Assembly (NCBI GenBank): GCA_026874595.1
Contig: CM049309.1
Location: forward strand, 7,090,576 to 7,154,575
DNA: 64,000 bases
Direction of reading: 5' to 3'
Source of the DNA: Sipunculus nudus
Taxonomy: Eukaryota > Annelida > Sipuncula > Golfingiida > Sipunculidae
The translations under genes were made by a program, and so were the position numbers. Below, piece by piece: positions 50,290-63,160 of this stretch. The notes beneath the pieces were generated by a model that did not search any database, was not told where the DNA came from, and saw only the letters and a program-made list of their open reading frames with translations. Positions within the stretch are counted from its first letter, which is position 1; every line of letters starts with the position of its first letter.

Positions 50290-52239
50290 TTATTGAAAAT
50301 AATTTACAAAATTGTTGAAAATTGTTAAAGGAAATTTACAGATTTTTTGCCAGATGTTGCAAGATTTTCTTTTTAGAAATCCACTTTTGTTATCTGTCGA
50401 CTTTTCCCTCATTTCTGTCAGTGTCAAGAACCCTACTTAATATAACAGTCTGTATGCTTTTGTCAGTGATTTTAGGTTTTCAAAAAAAAAAAAAAACTAC
50501 TTTGCTTACAGACTTTGTTTTCTGCTGTCAGTTTAAATGCTGCTCTTTATTAATATTGATTAATATACTCTTATGTTTAGGGTCAGTTTCCTGTGTGTTT
50601 TTGTAGTTATATTGTGTGTTCATGTTGTTGTAGTCTCATTTTAATATAAATCTTTTCAACTGCTCATCCGACCAGTAAATGACATGGCAAGCAGTGTCCA
50701 TTGGGACATCCATTGACAATTTCAAAATCCTTCTTCCCCTAAATTTCTCGATTAATTTTGTTTCTGTTTGTTTTATCTGTTAGGGCTATAGATGGGGCTT
50801 TTTAAACTTCAGCCAGTTAATTATGCAAAATTATGTAAATTTATATAAAATTGCAAAAAGGGCTTCTCCTTAATTTCTTTTCTTATTTCGTATGTGGTTG
50901 TAACCTGCTGGTGGTGTCAACTTAGGGGACCCACTTTCTGTGATTCAATGCGTATAATGCATAAATGTGAAATTGCATAGAATTTTATGATGTGGGGGCA
51001 CTGAATGAACACTCATATCATTGACATTTTTGTTTTTCTTTAGCATAGTACAGTTAAGAAAAGATAAAAGAAGTATCATTAATTACTACATTTATAAAAG
51101 TAAGGAAATGAAAATTAAGGTTCATGTTGAATTCACTTGACCCGTCAGACTTTTATCAAAATTGTATGTTATGCTGATTCAGATGCTACAACTATGGTGG
51201 CAGCCAAACTGTTATCAGGTTTGAGTGTTTGAATGTTTAAAGTTTCAGCTGTTCTTGTTGAGTTTGTGCCTGTTGAGGTACATTATCTGTTCTGACATGT
51301 TACACAACACTGTCCTTTTTTTTGATGTTGAAATTTTCAGATCTCCTATACATGGTACAAACAACTATTTAGAGTGAGCATATATTAAATATTAAATGAA
51401 ATTATCTTAAATTAGCAAATAATTAATATTAAATGATATATTCTCATAAATTAGCATATATTGATGGCTCAGGCATCATTTGTGTAAACCTTGAAACCTT
51501 CACATCCAAATTAACATCCCAATGATTGCCACAAAGTGTTTGCTTTTCAATGAAATTGCAATTAAAAAGCTGAGAACTAATTGTTTATGCATTGATTTAC
51601 AGGTGTCTTCAATAATTCTACCTTACGTTTGTTCAATTCAAACTTTGAAATGAAAAAAAACTACTGACATTTAAAAAAAAAATAATAATATAATTACAGG
51701 AAATAATTGATTGAACAAGAAGAGTTATGTTTGTTTAGTGGATTTCAGGATAATGATAGTGGGCCAAGAGAGTAGCTAGCAGCTGTTGCTGATCTTGATA
51801 TTAAAAGTTATTCTTTGGCAGTAACAAAGCAGGTTTACTGTTGACTGTTGTTTCATCTGTGTTGAATGGTTAGAATGATCAGAGTGATCTCAAATGTTGC
51901 TTTTATTTGAAACTTGAGAAAAGAAATGAATGTGTATGTGTACATTATCCTGAATACAAGTTTTATTTGTGCTGGCTTTTTTTTTATTATAATAGTTTTT
52001 TAATAACAAAGTGAAATCAAAAGTTCCTTTAAAGTCTTCCCCCCCCAAAAAAATAATATTTTCTTATGATTTTTAACGTTCCATTACCTATGGCTAAGGA
52101 CATATTTAGGTTTTAATTTTGACATTTTTTTTAGGATTTTTTAGGTTTTTTATTTAGTAGTTTTAATTTTTAACATATTTTAGAAACGCTTGCATATTCC
52201 AGTTCAATTCTTGGTACCCCCTTGTGGATATTCAGTCAT

Positions 52240-52600
52240 AATTTGATAATTAATATGACATTAGTATTTACTCTTCATGAGTGGGGGGATATACGTTTTT
52301 GGCCGTACAGCACACAGACACTTTAATTGATTCTCTCAGCTTCCGCATACCACGTTTCTGTGTTTATGCAAAAGTGGATGTATGCATGCATGGGATGAAT
52401 TTAGATGAAACGTTATTGATGAATTGATTTCACCGGAGGGCTTATATTGCGCTGTAGGTGTATTTATTTTATTCCACTGTTTGCACATGTGTGGATGCGA
52501 GCCTTCATGCTAAACATTCACCCAAGCTTATTTACAAAGACCTCTGTGGAGACCGGATTTTGATATGTGTAGAACAGTGTGTAGCGTTCAGACCAATCGA
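52240..52600. promoter_or_regulatory. High-complexity intronic island
   Basis: Less AT-rich block with a TATGCAAAAG octamer-like string and several ATTGAT/ATCAAT sites. No coding signal was found. Confidence 0.22.
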
Positions 52601-52938
52601 TAGCCTTTTCATCCTGTATTGATTAACAATTTGTACATGTTTTCTGCTGTATTTCCCATTTTATAAGCTAAGAGTGCTCCAAGGTTAAAATATATGTAGC
52701 AGCTGTGCTTTCATTATTGTACATTATACCCATAAGGAATGTAAAATGTACTTTTTTTGCTATGTTCTGAAAGTGTTGAAACAGGTTTTATATTTTCATA
52801 TCAACAAAAATTTTAAAAATTTACCAAGCAATACAAATTACAATTAATAATGCAATACAATAATTATGATATATCATAAGGTCATAAGTTCTTTAACATA
52901 TAATTTCATATTGTGGTAAAGTGGAGCGATAATGATAA

Positions 52939-52976
52939 TTATATTATATTATATTATATTATATTATATTATATTC
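52939..52976. repeat. (ATATT)n microsatellite
   Basis: About seven tandem copies of the five-base unit. Confidence 0.9.
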
Positions 52977-54590
52977 CATGTCATGCTGTGTCAGCAGAAA
53001 CATTGTATGGTTTCCACTGAGTCAGGATCAGGCAACATTTCCAGATCCAGAGTTTTATGGTTGATGGACTGGGGCTGCCCTGACTGTCGCCTGGTCATTG
53101 AGATAACACTGGCAGGTATTTAACAGTCACATTCAGGGCTGAGGCAGCAGCCCAACAGTCAGACAGTAAGACTTGTTGAGCTGTGATTAGATCTGTTTCC
53201 CTTATGCCTACAGGCATGGACGTCTGGGAAGTCATTGTGTACAGGATAAACTTGGGATGTGAGAAATTAGCTTGCTCATTGGGGATCCATTTCTATTGGA
53301 AGAGCAGGCCAGGGGAAGATTTCTGGCTATTATTAGTTTGAACTGTAGATTCAACATTTACCTGCCATTTTGCCAATTGTTCTGATTTGTGACATGCGGG
53401 GTTTGTTCAGCAGTTAGGCAAGCTATTTTTGCGTGCCAGTTATGGGTGGTTGCAATCGCCAGTTGGATCAATTGGATGACAAAGGCTATGTGTAATTGGG
53501 TCATGGTGTTGTGGGCTGCATGGCTATTGTTGCATAGCCAAGCCACTTGGAGGATTTAGTTAGTCAGGGTTGGTGGTGGTCACACACAAAGGCTCCCCAA
53601 GGGCAAGGAAAAGGGGGAGGTTACAGGGTGATTTTGATGGATAGGGTTTGCTGCTGATGAGGCAAGCTGATAAGGAAACTGGAGCTCTAACCATGCCAAG
53701 CTCACAACATGTACACAGGAGGGCATGTCACATGGACCCCTGAGTCTGTGTTGTGGGGCTTCCTGGAAGGAAACTACAGTTGACCTCTAAGCCCAGAATT
53801 ACCGGAGCCCTCTAGCTGTAGGAGAGTAACCTGATATCTTTGGTAGCACTTTCCGTGCACATACACAAACCCTGACTGTACTAGTGTTTACTAGGCAACT
53901 GGCATGATAGTAACCAAAATGTGGGTTAGAGACAGTAGCAGCTACACAGAGCTTACACCCCTTCAGGTAACTTTACTATATAATACTGGTGATGGTAGAC
54001 TTGGGTTTTGTCTTCTGGCTTGGCTGCCAGGTGCTGTGGCTGTCAGCAAATCTGCAGCCTGTGAACATGTGCAGCAGAGACTAATGGCTAGCACGTGGGA
54101 AGCAGGAATGGTGTTTATATATTTCGTACTTTGTGGGCTGTACTTGTTGTGACACAAAATGGCAAGCTGCCCCTTAAGGTGACACAATATGGCCTGGTCT
54201 CCCCTATTATCATTTGTGGTATATGACTAGCAATTATTATTCATAAATCCTTAGTATTTAACACAGGTTTGCCCCTCAGGACTTTGTCTTGGGAACAATA
54301 GATTGCTTTGGATTGTCCTAAAATAAGCCTCTTATTTCATGTTATAGCTATAGTAATGAGTAAACATTGCACAAAGTCACTAAATTGTTGGGTACCGTAC
54401 CCCTGAATTACAAGAAATCTTGGATCAGGGCAGTATGGGTATAACTGAGCACAGGAGGGTAACTAGTTGCTGTATTAAGAAGATTGTTTAACCGTTATTT
54501 TTTGCCTGTACGGTTTACCAAGCTCACCATGAAAACACATATGTAAGGATTAATAAATTAATGAAGGTGATAAAATTATATGATCTTTAT

Positions 54591-55103
54591 AAGTGGTGGG
54601 AGTCGGTTCCTTTTTCATAATCGATCATCGGTTTGAGCAAACCGATCGATGATCGATTATTAATCGGTTCAGATAAATATAAAGAAATATGCAATTATCT
54701 GTGAAACTGTACTTCATTTAACCCAGCTCACATGTCTGAGTAATTCTACCTTAAGAATATGAATTCTTGCCTTTTTAATTTTCCTTTTAATACTTAGTTA
54801 TGCTTTTCCAAGTATTATTTTAATTAATTATAATAATCAAGAATTAAACCAAAATTTATTAAGTTCTCCATTCTTGCATCTACTGTGTTATGCTAAGTTA
54901 CAAATGGAAGTTATTTGGGAACAAAGACTCATTATATGAAGTGCGAAATTATGTAAAAAATTAATCTTGTCTCTAACATTAAGGCATTCTGGAAAAAAGT
55001 TATGATTATGGTGTAATCGATAGTTGCCTTTGGTAATCGAGCGCTTGAATGTGGCAGCAAAGCGACTGACTTTCGATAAAACTCGATGATCAGCCCATCA
55101 GTA
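54591..55103. mobile_element. Non-autonomous hAT-type element (MITE), 513 bp
   Basis: The element is flanked by an exact 8-bp direct repeat ATCTTTAT (54583-54590 and 55104-55111), which fits the hAT target duplication length and NTNNNNAN pattern. Its ends, AAGTGGTGGG on the left and TACTGATGGG read inward from the right, match at 7 of 10 positions and resemble the CAGTGGTGGG type of hAT terminus. Both subterminal regions carry repeated ATCGAT/TCGAT strings, including an imperfect hairpin (AATCGATCATCGG then CCGATCGATGATCGATT). Such subterminal repeats are typical hAT transposase binding regions. There is no transposase frame inside. Confidence 0.68.
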
Positions 55104-56293
55104 ATCTTTATAATGAATTAATATTTTTTATCGCAAATTTGGTCCGTGACATTATGGATATTATTTAATGGTACATACATATAGGTTTAATATGCATTGA
55201 CATATTTGATTTTCTAAAGAAAAATAATAAGAATAAGTAGCAAAGGTTTCAGAACCTGTCATTCACAAATGTCATAATGAATTATGTTAACAAGTAACTT
55301 AATTTAAATACAGTTTTAAAATATTACTTGAGTTAAGTAAACATTTAAAAAATACAATTACTAAATAACTCATTTTTCATGCAGGTTTTAAATTTGTCAA
55401 AAATACCTGAACTTGACCTTTGCAAATGGCTTAGCCCTATTTTCTATTTTTTTTCCTATTGACATTAATTTTGAATATTATGAATTTATGATTTTGTAAC
55501 ATGTAGCTTGTTCTAGCTTTGTCTAATGTGACCGTACAGTTTTGCTGGGCCTGGTTCCTAACACATCTTGATTTTATTGGTTGCCTGCCTGTGTACACAG
55601 AGTGATTATGTTTGGTAACAAGGGTTTTATGTTCCTAAATGTTCCATATTCCATATCCCCATGTATAACTGCAACAGCAGGACAAATGATGGCTTTAACA
55701 GACGCAGCCAACCAGATGGTATCTCAATCAAGCCACAGTGAAGGTCGCTCCATGACCTCTGTTCATACACTGGTACCTCAAGTTGGCAGTGCAAATCCTT
55801 CTTTATGCGACAGTAAAAATACAAGTTTATATCGTGAGTTTGTCCAGATGGATGATATACACAGCCTCAGTTTGAAAATGTCATATTGATGTCTGCTGCA
55901 GCATCTTCCTGGGAAAAAAATGACAAATATGTGAAGTATTTCCTTTAGGGGCAGTATATACCTGAGATGAGCCAGATAATCCTGTTGATGCATTACATGT
56001 AGTTCCAATACTCCTGAAGCTGAAAGCCTGAAACAATTTATGGAAATGTTGTAATTAACTCTTTTTTTTTTTTTGGTCACTTGAGGCCAATTAAATGCTT
56101 TGGAAGGGGGGGGGGGGGGCTGAATATATCCAATAATCTTGACATTGGTATGAAAGTGACCATTTGAAAACAGTTCTGTTTTGACATTTTAAACTGATTC
56201 AGTGAAAGTTTCTGCCATTATTATGATATGTTTACAGCAAAGGTGCGTGTATGTATCTAGCTATATTTAAAATTATCAGTTGAAATTTGAATA

Positions 56294-56442
56294 CAGTGAA
56301 ACCTGTCTATAAATACCATCTATCTGGACCGTGGACAGAGAGCAGTCACATTGGTTATTATTGACCTGTCTAATAATCCCCCTTTGCATTAAGACCACTT
56401 TTGGCCAGTCTCACATATAGTCTTGTTATAGTGGTTTCATAG
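56294..56442. mobile_element. Small pogo/mariner-type MITE, 149 bp
   Basis: The left end CAGTGAAACCTGTCTATAA and the right end, read inward as CTATGAAACCACTATAA, form imperfect terminal inverted repeats (8 of the first 10 bases). Both are flanked by TA. TA target duplication and the (C)AGTGAAACC start are typical of Tc1/mariner/pogo MITEs. It is too short to encode anything. Confidence 0.6.
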
Positions 56443-57423
56443 TATATGCTATGAAGGGCTACTGGTGTTGGTCACAGAACTAGTGAAATTTTTACTTCCC
56501 TGGCTTCTTTGCTGAGTGCAACCTGGAACTTAATGGTTATGGAGGACATACTTTTTTTGTTGACTGCACTAGTGAAATATTTGCTTTACTGGACCCTTTG
56601 GCTAGTGTTACTTTTCCGTCATATTCAGCCCTTGATTATTTATACACTTTTGAGTGGAGTGTGATACAGTGATCACAGGCAGCACAGGGAGGGGATGCCC
56701 TCAGAGTGCCTTTTACCAGACAAAGGCGTGGAGTACATTCAACAGGTCAGGACAGATCAATGATTTTGCACAGGGCAAGAGAGCTTGCTCAGATCGATGG
56801 CTTCCCGGATGGAGCGGCCAGGGTCTGACGTGTTTACTTTAATCTCCGTATTGATTTCTGTCCCACTTGGCCTTGCTGGAATATTAACAATAATCCCTGA
56901 ACATGGCAGATATTCATTAAAACCCCTTCAGTCATTTGTATTTTCACTCACACAGGAAAACTGTATAGCTTTCAGCCACTTTTGATTATCTATGATGTCA
57001 AATAGATATTTATTTTTAGAAATATACTGTCAGTGATAATGCTTGCTTGTTAGGTTTGACATGATAACTCTACACTATTAGTTCCACAGAAGTTAACTTG
57101 TTATGAAAACTTATATAATTTTAGAATCAACTCCTCCATGTACCATACTTTGTTTACCTATAGTAGTACTACTCCTAGCAAACACCCAATTCAGGTAGAC
57201 ACCCTACCATGATAGACCAAGAATAATATATGGAATTTTGCAACATTATATCCTTTAGAAATTTGTAATGTCATAATTATCAATTAATTAAGAGCTTCCC
57301 TCATTTCCTCTGTCTCTACTTCCTCTCTCTCTCAATCACACATTTGCTCTCTGTTATGCATATATACCCAACAAGCACACAAATCATTATGATGAATAAG
57401 GAAATGATCATGCTTGAAAAAAA

Positions 57424-57480
57424 ATCTCTCTCTGTTGTGTCTCTCTTTCTTTCTGTCTCTTTCTCTCTCTCTCTCTCTCC

Positions 57481-57529
<49 letters not shown>
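57424..57529. repeat. TC/CT-rich microsatellite running into TA repeat
   Basis: Long TCTC tract followed by TATATA. The Ser/Leu- and Arg/Glu-repeat open frames across it are artefacts. Confidence 0.95.
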
Positions 57530-57530
<1 letters not shown>

Positions 57531-57659
57531 GTTTGCATGATATTTGGTATGTTTTATAAACCACTTCCTATGAAAACAGCAGTGGTAACATCATCCAAAC
57601 AAGTAATATAAATACACAGTTAAAATGCTATAAATACTATCTGACAATGGTCTGAATAT

Positions 57660-58010
57660 TTGCCTGCTTTGAACATGTACTGAGGGAGGGGGTTCACGAT
57701 AGTCTTGGCCGGGATCCAGGGAGGGGCAGCAGGATTAAAAAAATAGGCCTAGAAATCGGAGGTGACTAAGATATCTGATTTTGATCGTGGGTGTAGATTG
57801 TTTTGATCTGGAGTCCGGAGCATGGGGGCTCGCTAGGCGCACATTGGCTTGTATTAATGTGAACATCCCAGGTAATCAAGCGACTGGCATCTGGTGAAAA
57901 GTGAAAACATATGCCTCTCATCACCAGTGCCCCCTACCCAAGAACAACAGTATCAGTTTTCATGAAGAGGCATCAGTGAGGCTGCTCCAGGCTTCAAGGG
58001 GGCAGGGTTG
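57660..58010. promoter_or_regulatory. High-complexity intronic island
   Basis: GC-richer block (TGGCCGGGATCCAGGGAGGGG near 57708, GGAGTCCGGAGCATGGGGGC near 57810), without a usable coding frame. Candidate enhancer. Confidence 0.25.
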
Positions 58011-61000
58011 GAGAAATGAGGAAATGTATACAGGCAGCATGGGTTTTTTTTAGATCCAAGGTTATTATTAGGAAATTTAGTTAAACATTCATGGAATTAG
58101 TTAATTTGAACTTTTCCACTGTGGATAATCTAAATTTGATTTAGGGTATGAAACTCATAAAGAATGCATAATTATCCTAGAAGTTGGTAACTTTATGATC
58201 ATGTTGGTATTAATTCATTATATTTATTATATTTTATCTAAATGATATAAGTTCTCAGTTAAATGTATAAATAATAGAATGGAGGACTATCAGGTTAGAA
58301 GGCCAGGTGTGGCTGCTCAGTTTAACATTTGGGATTAGTTTGTCGTGGCCTGTCAGTACATAGCCCAAGTGGTGTTGTTTATTTGTATATTTGTCGTGAC
58401 CACTTTCTGCTGTAATTGGGGGACAAAAACGTTACAGCTGTCCACAAGCCACTGGTCAAGGAACACCAGCTGACCGGCCTGAAGGCATGTTTGTGCTTAT
58501 TGCTGGTAAAGCACTGCTGCAGCATTGAATGCTGTGAGTGATGCAACAGCCTGCTTAATCATTTCCACATACACCTACAAGGAGTCTTCTTATGGGGTTT
58601 CCACAGCTCACTTCCCCCACGGGGTCCCCCACTCAGTCCTGGACCTGCAGTACACTGAGTGGGTAGCCATAGCCAACTCTTTTCAACTTTTGACAGGCTG
58701 TACCCCTGACATGGCTAGGCTGTTGCTGTGCTTATGTATGAACCTCACCATCATTGGCTATACTACAATCCAAAGCTAACGTTTTAAAGGAGTTTTAAAA
58801 GTTCAAGTAGGAGAAGTTGATACTGTGATCTGCTGGTGTTATTAGCACTGTGGGCTTCTGATGTGATACAGCTTGTGTTGAACGTTTTCACCTACGCCAG
58901 CTTTCTGCACGAGGTGCACCATAACAACTGAGCCTGGCTGCTGTTCCACGTTTGTCACTGATGTTTTACTTTCCGCGGCCACGGTACCAGGTGGGCAAAC
59001 TTTATGCTGACTTGTTTGTTTCACATCCCCTCGAGTTGTTTTACCATCTCTCTATTGGTGAAAATCTGGCTCCTTTTCTTATGCAGTTATCAAGTTTTGA
59101 AATATCTTGAGAACAAAGGATAAGAGAGTGGGTGCAGTATCCAAAATATGATTTTACCTTTGTGTGTGGGTGTGTATACATACATATATAGTGTACTGTA
59201 TGTATATATAAACACAATATAAATATTACATGTATACTAAATATATAAATATAAATATATTGTTTTCTTGTATGTATATACATGCATTCTTGTATATATG
59301 TGCTTTCATGAACTATTGCAAAATATTGGTAAACTTTTGATTGATTTTTCTATGCTGGTATGGGGTATATAAAATACTTAAATTATGAAGTTTTGTAGTA
59401 TGATAGACAACATTATGCATATATTAGTCTGCTAATAATGCTAAAAACAATAATATAGCATGTAGCAACCATTGTGGTACTTCTGTATAAAGATAACCAG
59501 TATTTTTTTGTGTTTGTATTTTGGTATAACGGTAATATGTATTAATGATACAGTATTTGTTGACATTCAAGTGATGTAATAACAGTTCCTGGTCACCACT
59601 CTTGACCTCTTGTGGAAAGTATGTTCAGTGCAAGATGATTGTATGTGAAAAATTTGTGAAAGCAAGCTAACCCAAATCCTGTGCAGTTCCGGCGAAAAAA
59701 CCACACATGCGCAATTCATTGCTGAATGTCACCACAAAAAGGGGACCCTTCCTAGATCCAGGATGGTGTGCTTCTGCTCGTCTTGAGACACTTTTTGCGG
59801 TGTCGGTTGGGGGGGGGGGGGGGGGATAGGTGGGTTGAATATTATACAAGTGTTTTATCATACATCATCTATGATCTAAATTTGGAATATTTTTGTATTT
59901 AATTACTTTAAATTAGAACTGAATTGATAATAGATTATCTTGGTTACATTTAAATTGTTGTCCTTTCCTGTACCTTATATATTTATTTAGGTATATATTT
60001 TAACAGAAATATTGAGATTCTTTTATGAAAGTAATTTATATGTGCAGCTGGTCTAAGAGTCAGGTGTTACAGTTATTTTTCTGATAATCATTAAAAATCT
60101 TAATATCTTCTCTGAGATAAAAAAAAATGTATCCATTATTTAATTAATGCCATCTGCATCCTCAAAGCAAAAATTACATAAAATAAAATGTAAAAAAAAA
60201 TGATATATTGGAAATTCTGCTTCCAATATTTCTTTTTATGAAAAGTTTATAATAAAGTTGGAGAAAAACTTTAGACATTTGAAATATGAAAGCAGTCCTG
60301 TTGATTCAGTTGACTTTAAATTGAAATTTGAAATTGCTTGATAAAATAAATACAACAGGGGAAAAAATGAATATAATTGGTTATGAAAAAAATGAATAGC
60401 AGCTTAATTACAGAGAATAAAGTTAATTAATAGACCATCATAAGCCGGGTCCTGTTTAGTGCACCATGTAATAAACCAGGACCTTGACTAATAGGTGTTT
60501 TTCTGGAACATGTCAGGGAAAAGAGGGACAGCATAAAACCCTAAGGGTGTTCAAGAATGGGGTTGTCAGCAAGTCCTCTAAGCTACTGGAATGTATCCCT
60601 TTATGTCCTGTAGTCTCGTCTAGTTTTGGTTAGACTAACTGCTTTCAAGGTTCTCTGTATACCAGTAAATTAGGAAACATGTACACAGTGTAAACCTAAA
60701 CCAGAGACTGGTATCAGAGGTGGAAAGAGTTAACCTCTTTGTCAAAGTGTATTATTATGAGAACCTCTGTGGCTGGTCCACATGTTATGATACCAGCATG
60801 ATTATTTATTAAAGACACAGCTTAAGTATATAGGTAGTGTAGGGATTCTTTATTATTGTGCTATTTTGTACACACTCCTACTACTAACTGTGTACTGTAT
60901 AATATTTAAAAAAAAAATTAATTTAGCAGCATGCTTAAGAATGTCTTTCTTTTATAGGTATAGTCTGCTCATTTAGCTAGAATATTAATTTATAATTCAG

Positions 61001-63091
61001 ACAATAAATATCACTCTCGTAAAATCATTTGTGCTTATTTCACCCAGTCAACTGAATTTAATATAAAGAATTATTGAGAGAATGAGAAAAATATACAAGT
61101 AAGGAAAGGGAAAGCTAAATTATAAATATAGTGTCTTAAATTTACTTGCTTAAGATATCACACACTTAGGTCATGGTATGTTGTTTTTCTTTTGAAATTA
61201 AAGTTGCAAATTTTTTGCTTTAAAAAGCAAATGTCTTTTACATGTTTTTAAATTACTGAAACATAGTAAAATGCATTTCTATGCAATATGCAAAATAAGA
61301 AGGTTAATAATGAAAATTAGATGGCTGATTCATAAGAAATCATGAGGTACATTTACATCATCATCGTATTACATAATTTTAACAAGTGTATACATCCCAT
61401 AATTGTAATGTAAACATCGCAGGGTGTGCGTTGACAAAACCAGGAAATCAGGAGACTCCCTGAATTTGCAGGGATGGGTTGGTTTATTTGTCTTCTTCAT
61501 CCCTGATACGGCAGCAGAGGCTAACATTATATAAGATGTCATTACACTGTTACTATGAACTGTAGCAGGTCCCCATGCATATCAACTACAATTTGGGTGG
61601 TCCCAGCAATGGGATAGACCTTTTTTCCTGTAGGGCTAACTTCAGGGTCTGCTAGCTCTTGATTTTCTCTTTTCACTTCCTTTATTAAAACTTTTTTGGC
61701 CATTGTGCTGCGTGTTAAGGAACTGCAAATGTGTGACTGTGTTTAAATGTTGTGTGGGTCTTGCTTGATATGTAATCCTGGACATTTAGCAGTTTTCTCA
61801 GACCAGCCCAGGTTTTTTCAAGCATCTAATTTTTATGGAAAGCTCAGACCTGCATTGGGTTTCATGCATATGTAATTTCAGTGTTGTCTGACCTGAAGAT
61901 AGGTCTTTTCCTGGCATAAATTGAATTACTGCTAAAACAGAAACAAAATGACTGGTGTATCTAATCCTGTGATATTAAATTACAGTACATAGTAGCATTA
62001 ATGGCAGCTGTATCACCTATGTAGTCTTAATTTGAAAAAAAAATTGTATGCAGTTGTCTTTACTGTAAGGCCTTCATACAAAAATTTATATTTTGAATAA
62101 TTAGTGATTGATCTTATGACAGATCCATTAAAACCACATGAAACTTAAAAAAAAAAGGATAGATTCATTATCTGAGGAATTAAGTTTATAGTGTTGATGT
62201 GAAAATTAAGTCTCAGATTGTGTAAAATATTATACTTATGTACAGTTTAAAAAAAAAGTTGACCCATCTTCATTATATAATGTGCAGAAACACTGCCAGT
62301 TTGCATGTCTAAGGCGATCAACCAGGACTTGAGCCTGTTTAAATGATATCTGGGTCCTAAGCTATAACAGAAGTCTAAAATTTATGGGATTGAATTGGAA
62401 ATGCTATAAGTGATAAGTTTTCAGGAATATCAACTGGTCATTTAATGTTTCTGTATTGACTAGAGAAAACTGAGGTCAGTAGTCATTTAATAAGCTAGCA
62501 AAATCAGATATCCCAGGGAAACAGATTCTGGGTACATGATCTGTGGAGGATAAATCCAGTAAACAATAGATGCTGTCTACAGCTGAAGGCAGCCTGCATT
62601 GATGCTGGCATGTGGTCTGATCCTGACCAGTGCTGGACAGACTGCAGAAGCATGCTGTAACAGTCAGGAAGCCTGGCAGGCCAGCACGCTCCAATAACAA
62701 ACACACTGCACCCACTTGTTTAGATATGTCCTTGTTACACCATACCACCATGTCATAGATCCTGCTCCGGGAATTCTCTGTAGATATCATGAAAAATGTG
62801 TATTCACCTGAGAACAGTGATTGGTCTGTTATACCAAATATTCAAAAATAGGTGTAATATCCAGTGTTGCATGATGTACGTTGTATACACAGGCCTCGGT
62901 TCAGGTGTTAGTAAGGTGTATCCATTAGTATATTGAGCACATACATTTTCCAGAAGCAGGTCCTTTCTGCATACACAGGTATGGTGTATGCCTTCCATAC
63001 ATTTCATCTATCCTGAATTTTATATTTGTAACATCTAGGTCTCCTCATCAATGATATATATATATAGATTATTTTTCTATCTGAATCATAG

Positions 63092-63160
63092 GTCCAGTTC
63101 ACAAGTTATGAGGAATTTGTTGTTGATGAAGCATTGTACAAGAGAGCATCTGATCCATAG
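63092..63160 (+). CDS. Weak candidate alternative terminal exon
   Basis: After atttttctatctgaatcatag, bases from 63092 read in phase 0 as VQFTSYEEFVVDEAL, then YKRASDP and TAG at 63158-63160. The 49395-49459 exon ends in phase 0, so a splice would fuse PKRSKRPGA to this 22-residue tail and end the protein before the bHLH domain. The peptide is acidic and protein-like. No strong polyadenylation signal sits close behind; the nearest AATAAA seen is at about 63814. Chance is a real alternative. Confidence 0.22.
   Translation, partial: VQFTSYEEFVVDEALYKRASDP

Noticed and set aside
53895-53966. Phase-0 open segment between TTTACTAG and CAG|GTAACT, containing RDSSSYTELTPLQ, reminiscent of the E-protein linker
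   Set aside because: The acceptor lacks a pyrimidine tract, the first half of the peptide (ATGMIVTKMW) is unlike the family, and no conserved anchor residues align.
55581-55889. 102-codon plus-strand frame with AGQMMALTDAANQM and a Ser-rich part
   Set aside because: It overlaps two minus-strand frames, has no recognisable domain and no splice sites in phase with the E-protein gene.
57316-57564. Frames encoding Arg-Glu or Ser-Leu repeats
   Set aside because: Translation of the TC microsatellite.
62476-62790. Minus-strand 104-codon frame
   Set aside because: No recognisable domain. It lies in a somewhat less AT-rich segment where long chance frames are expected.
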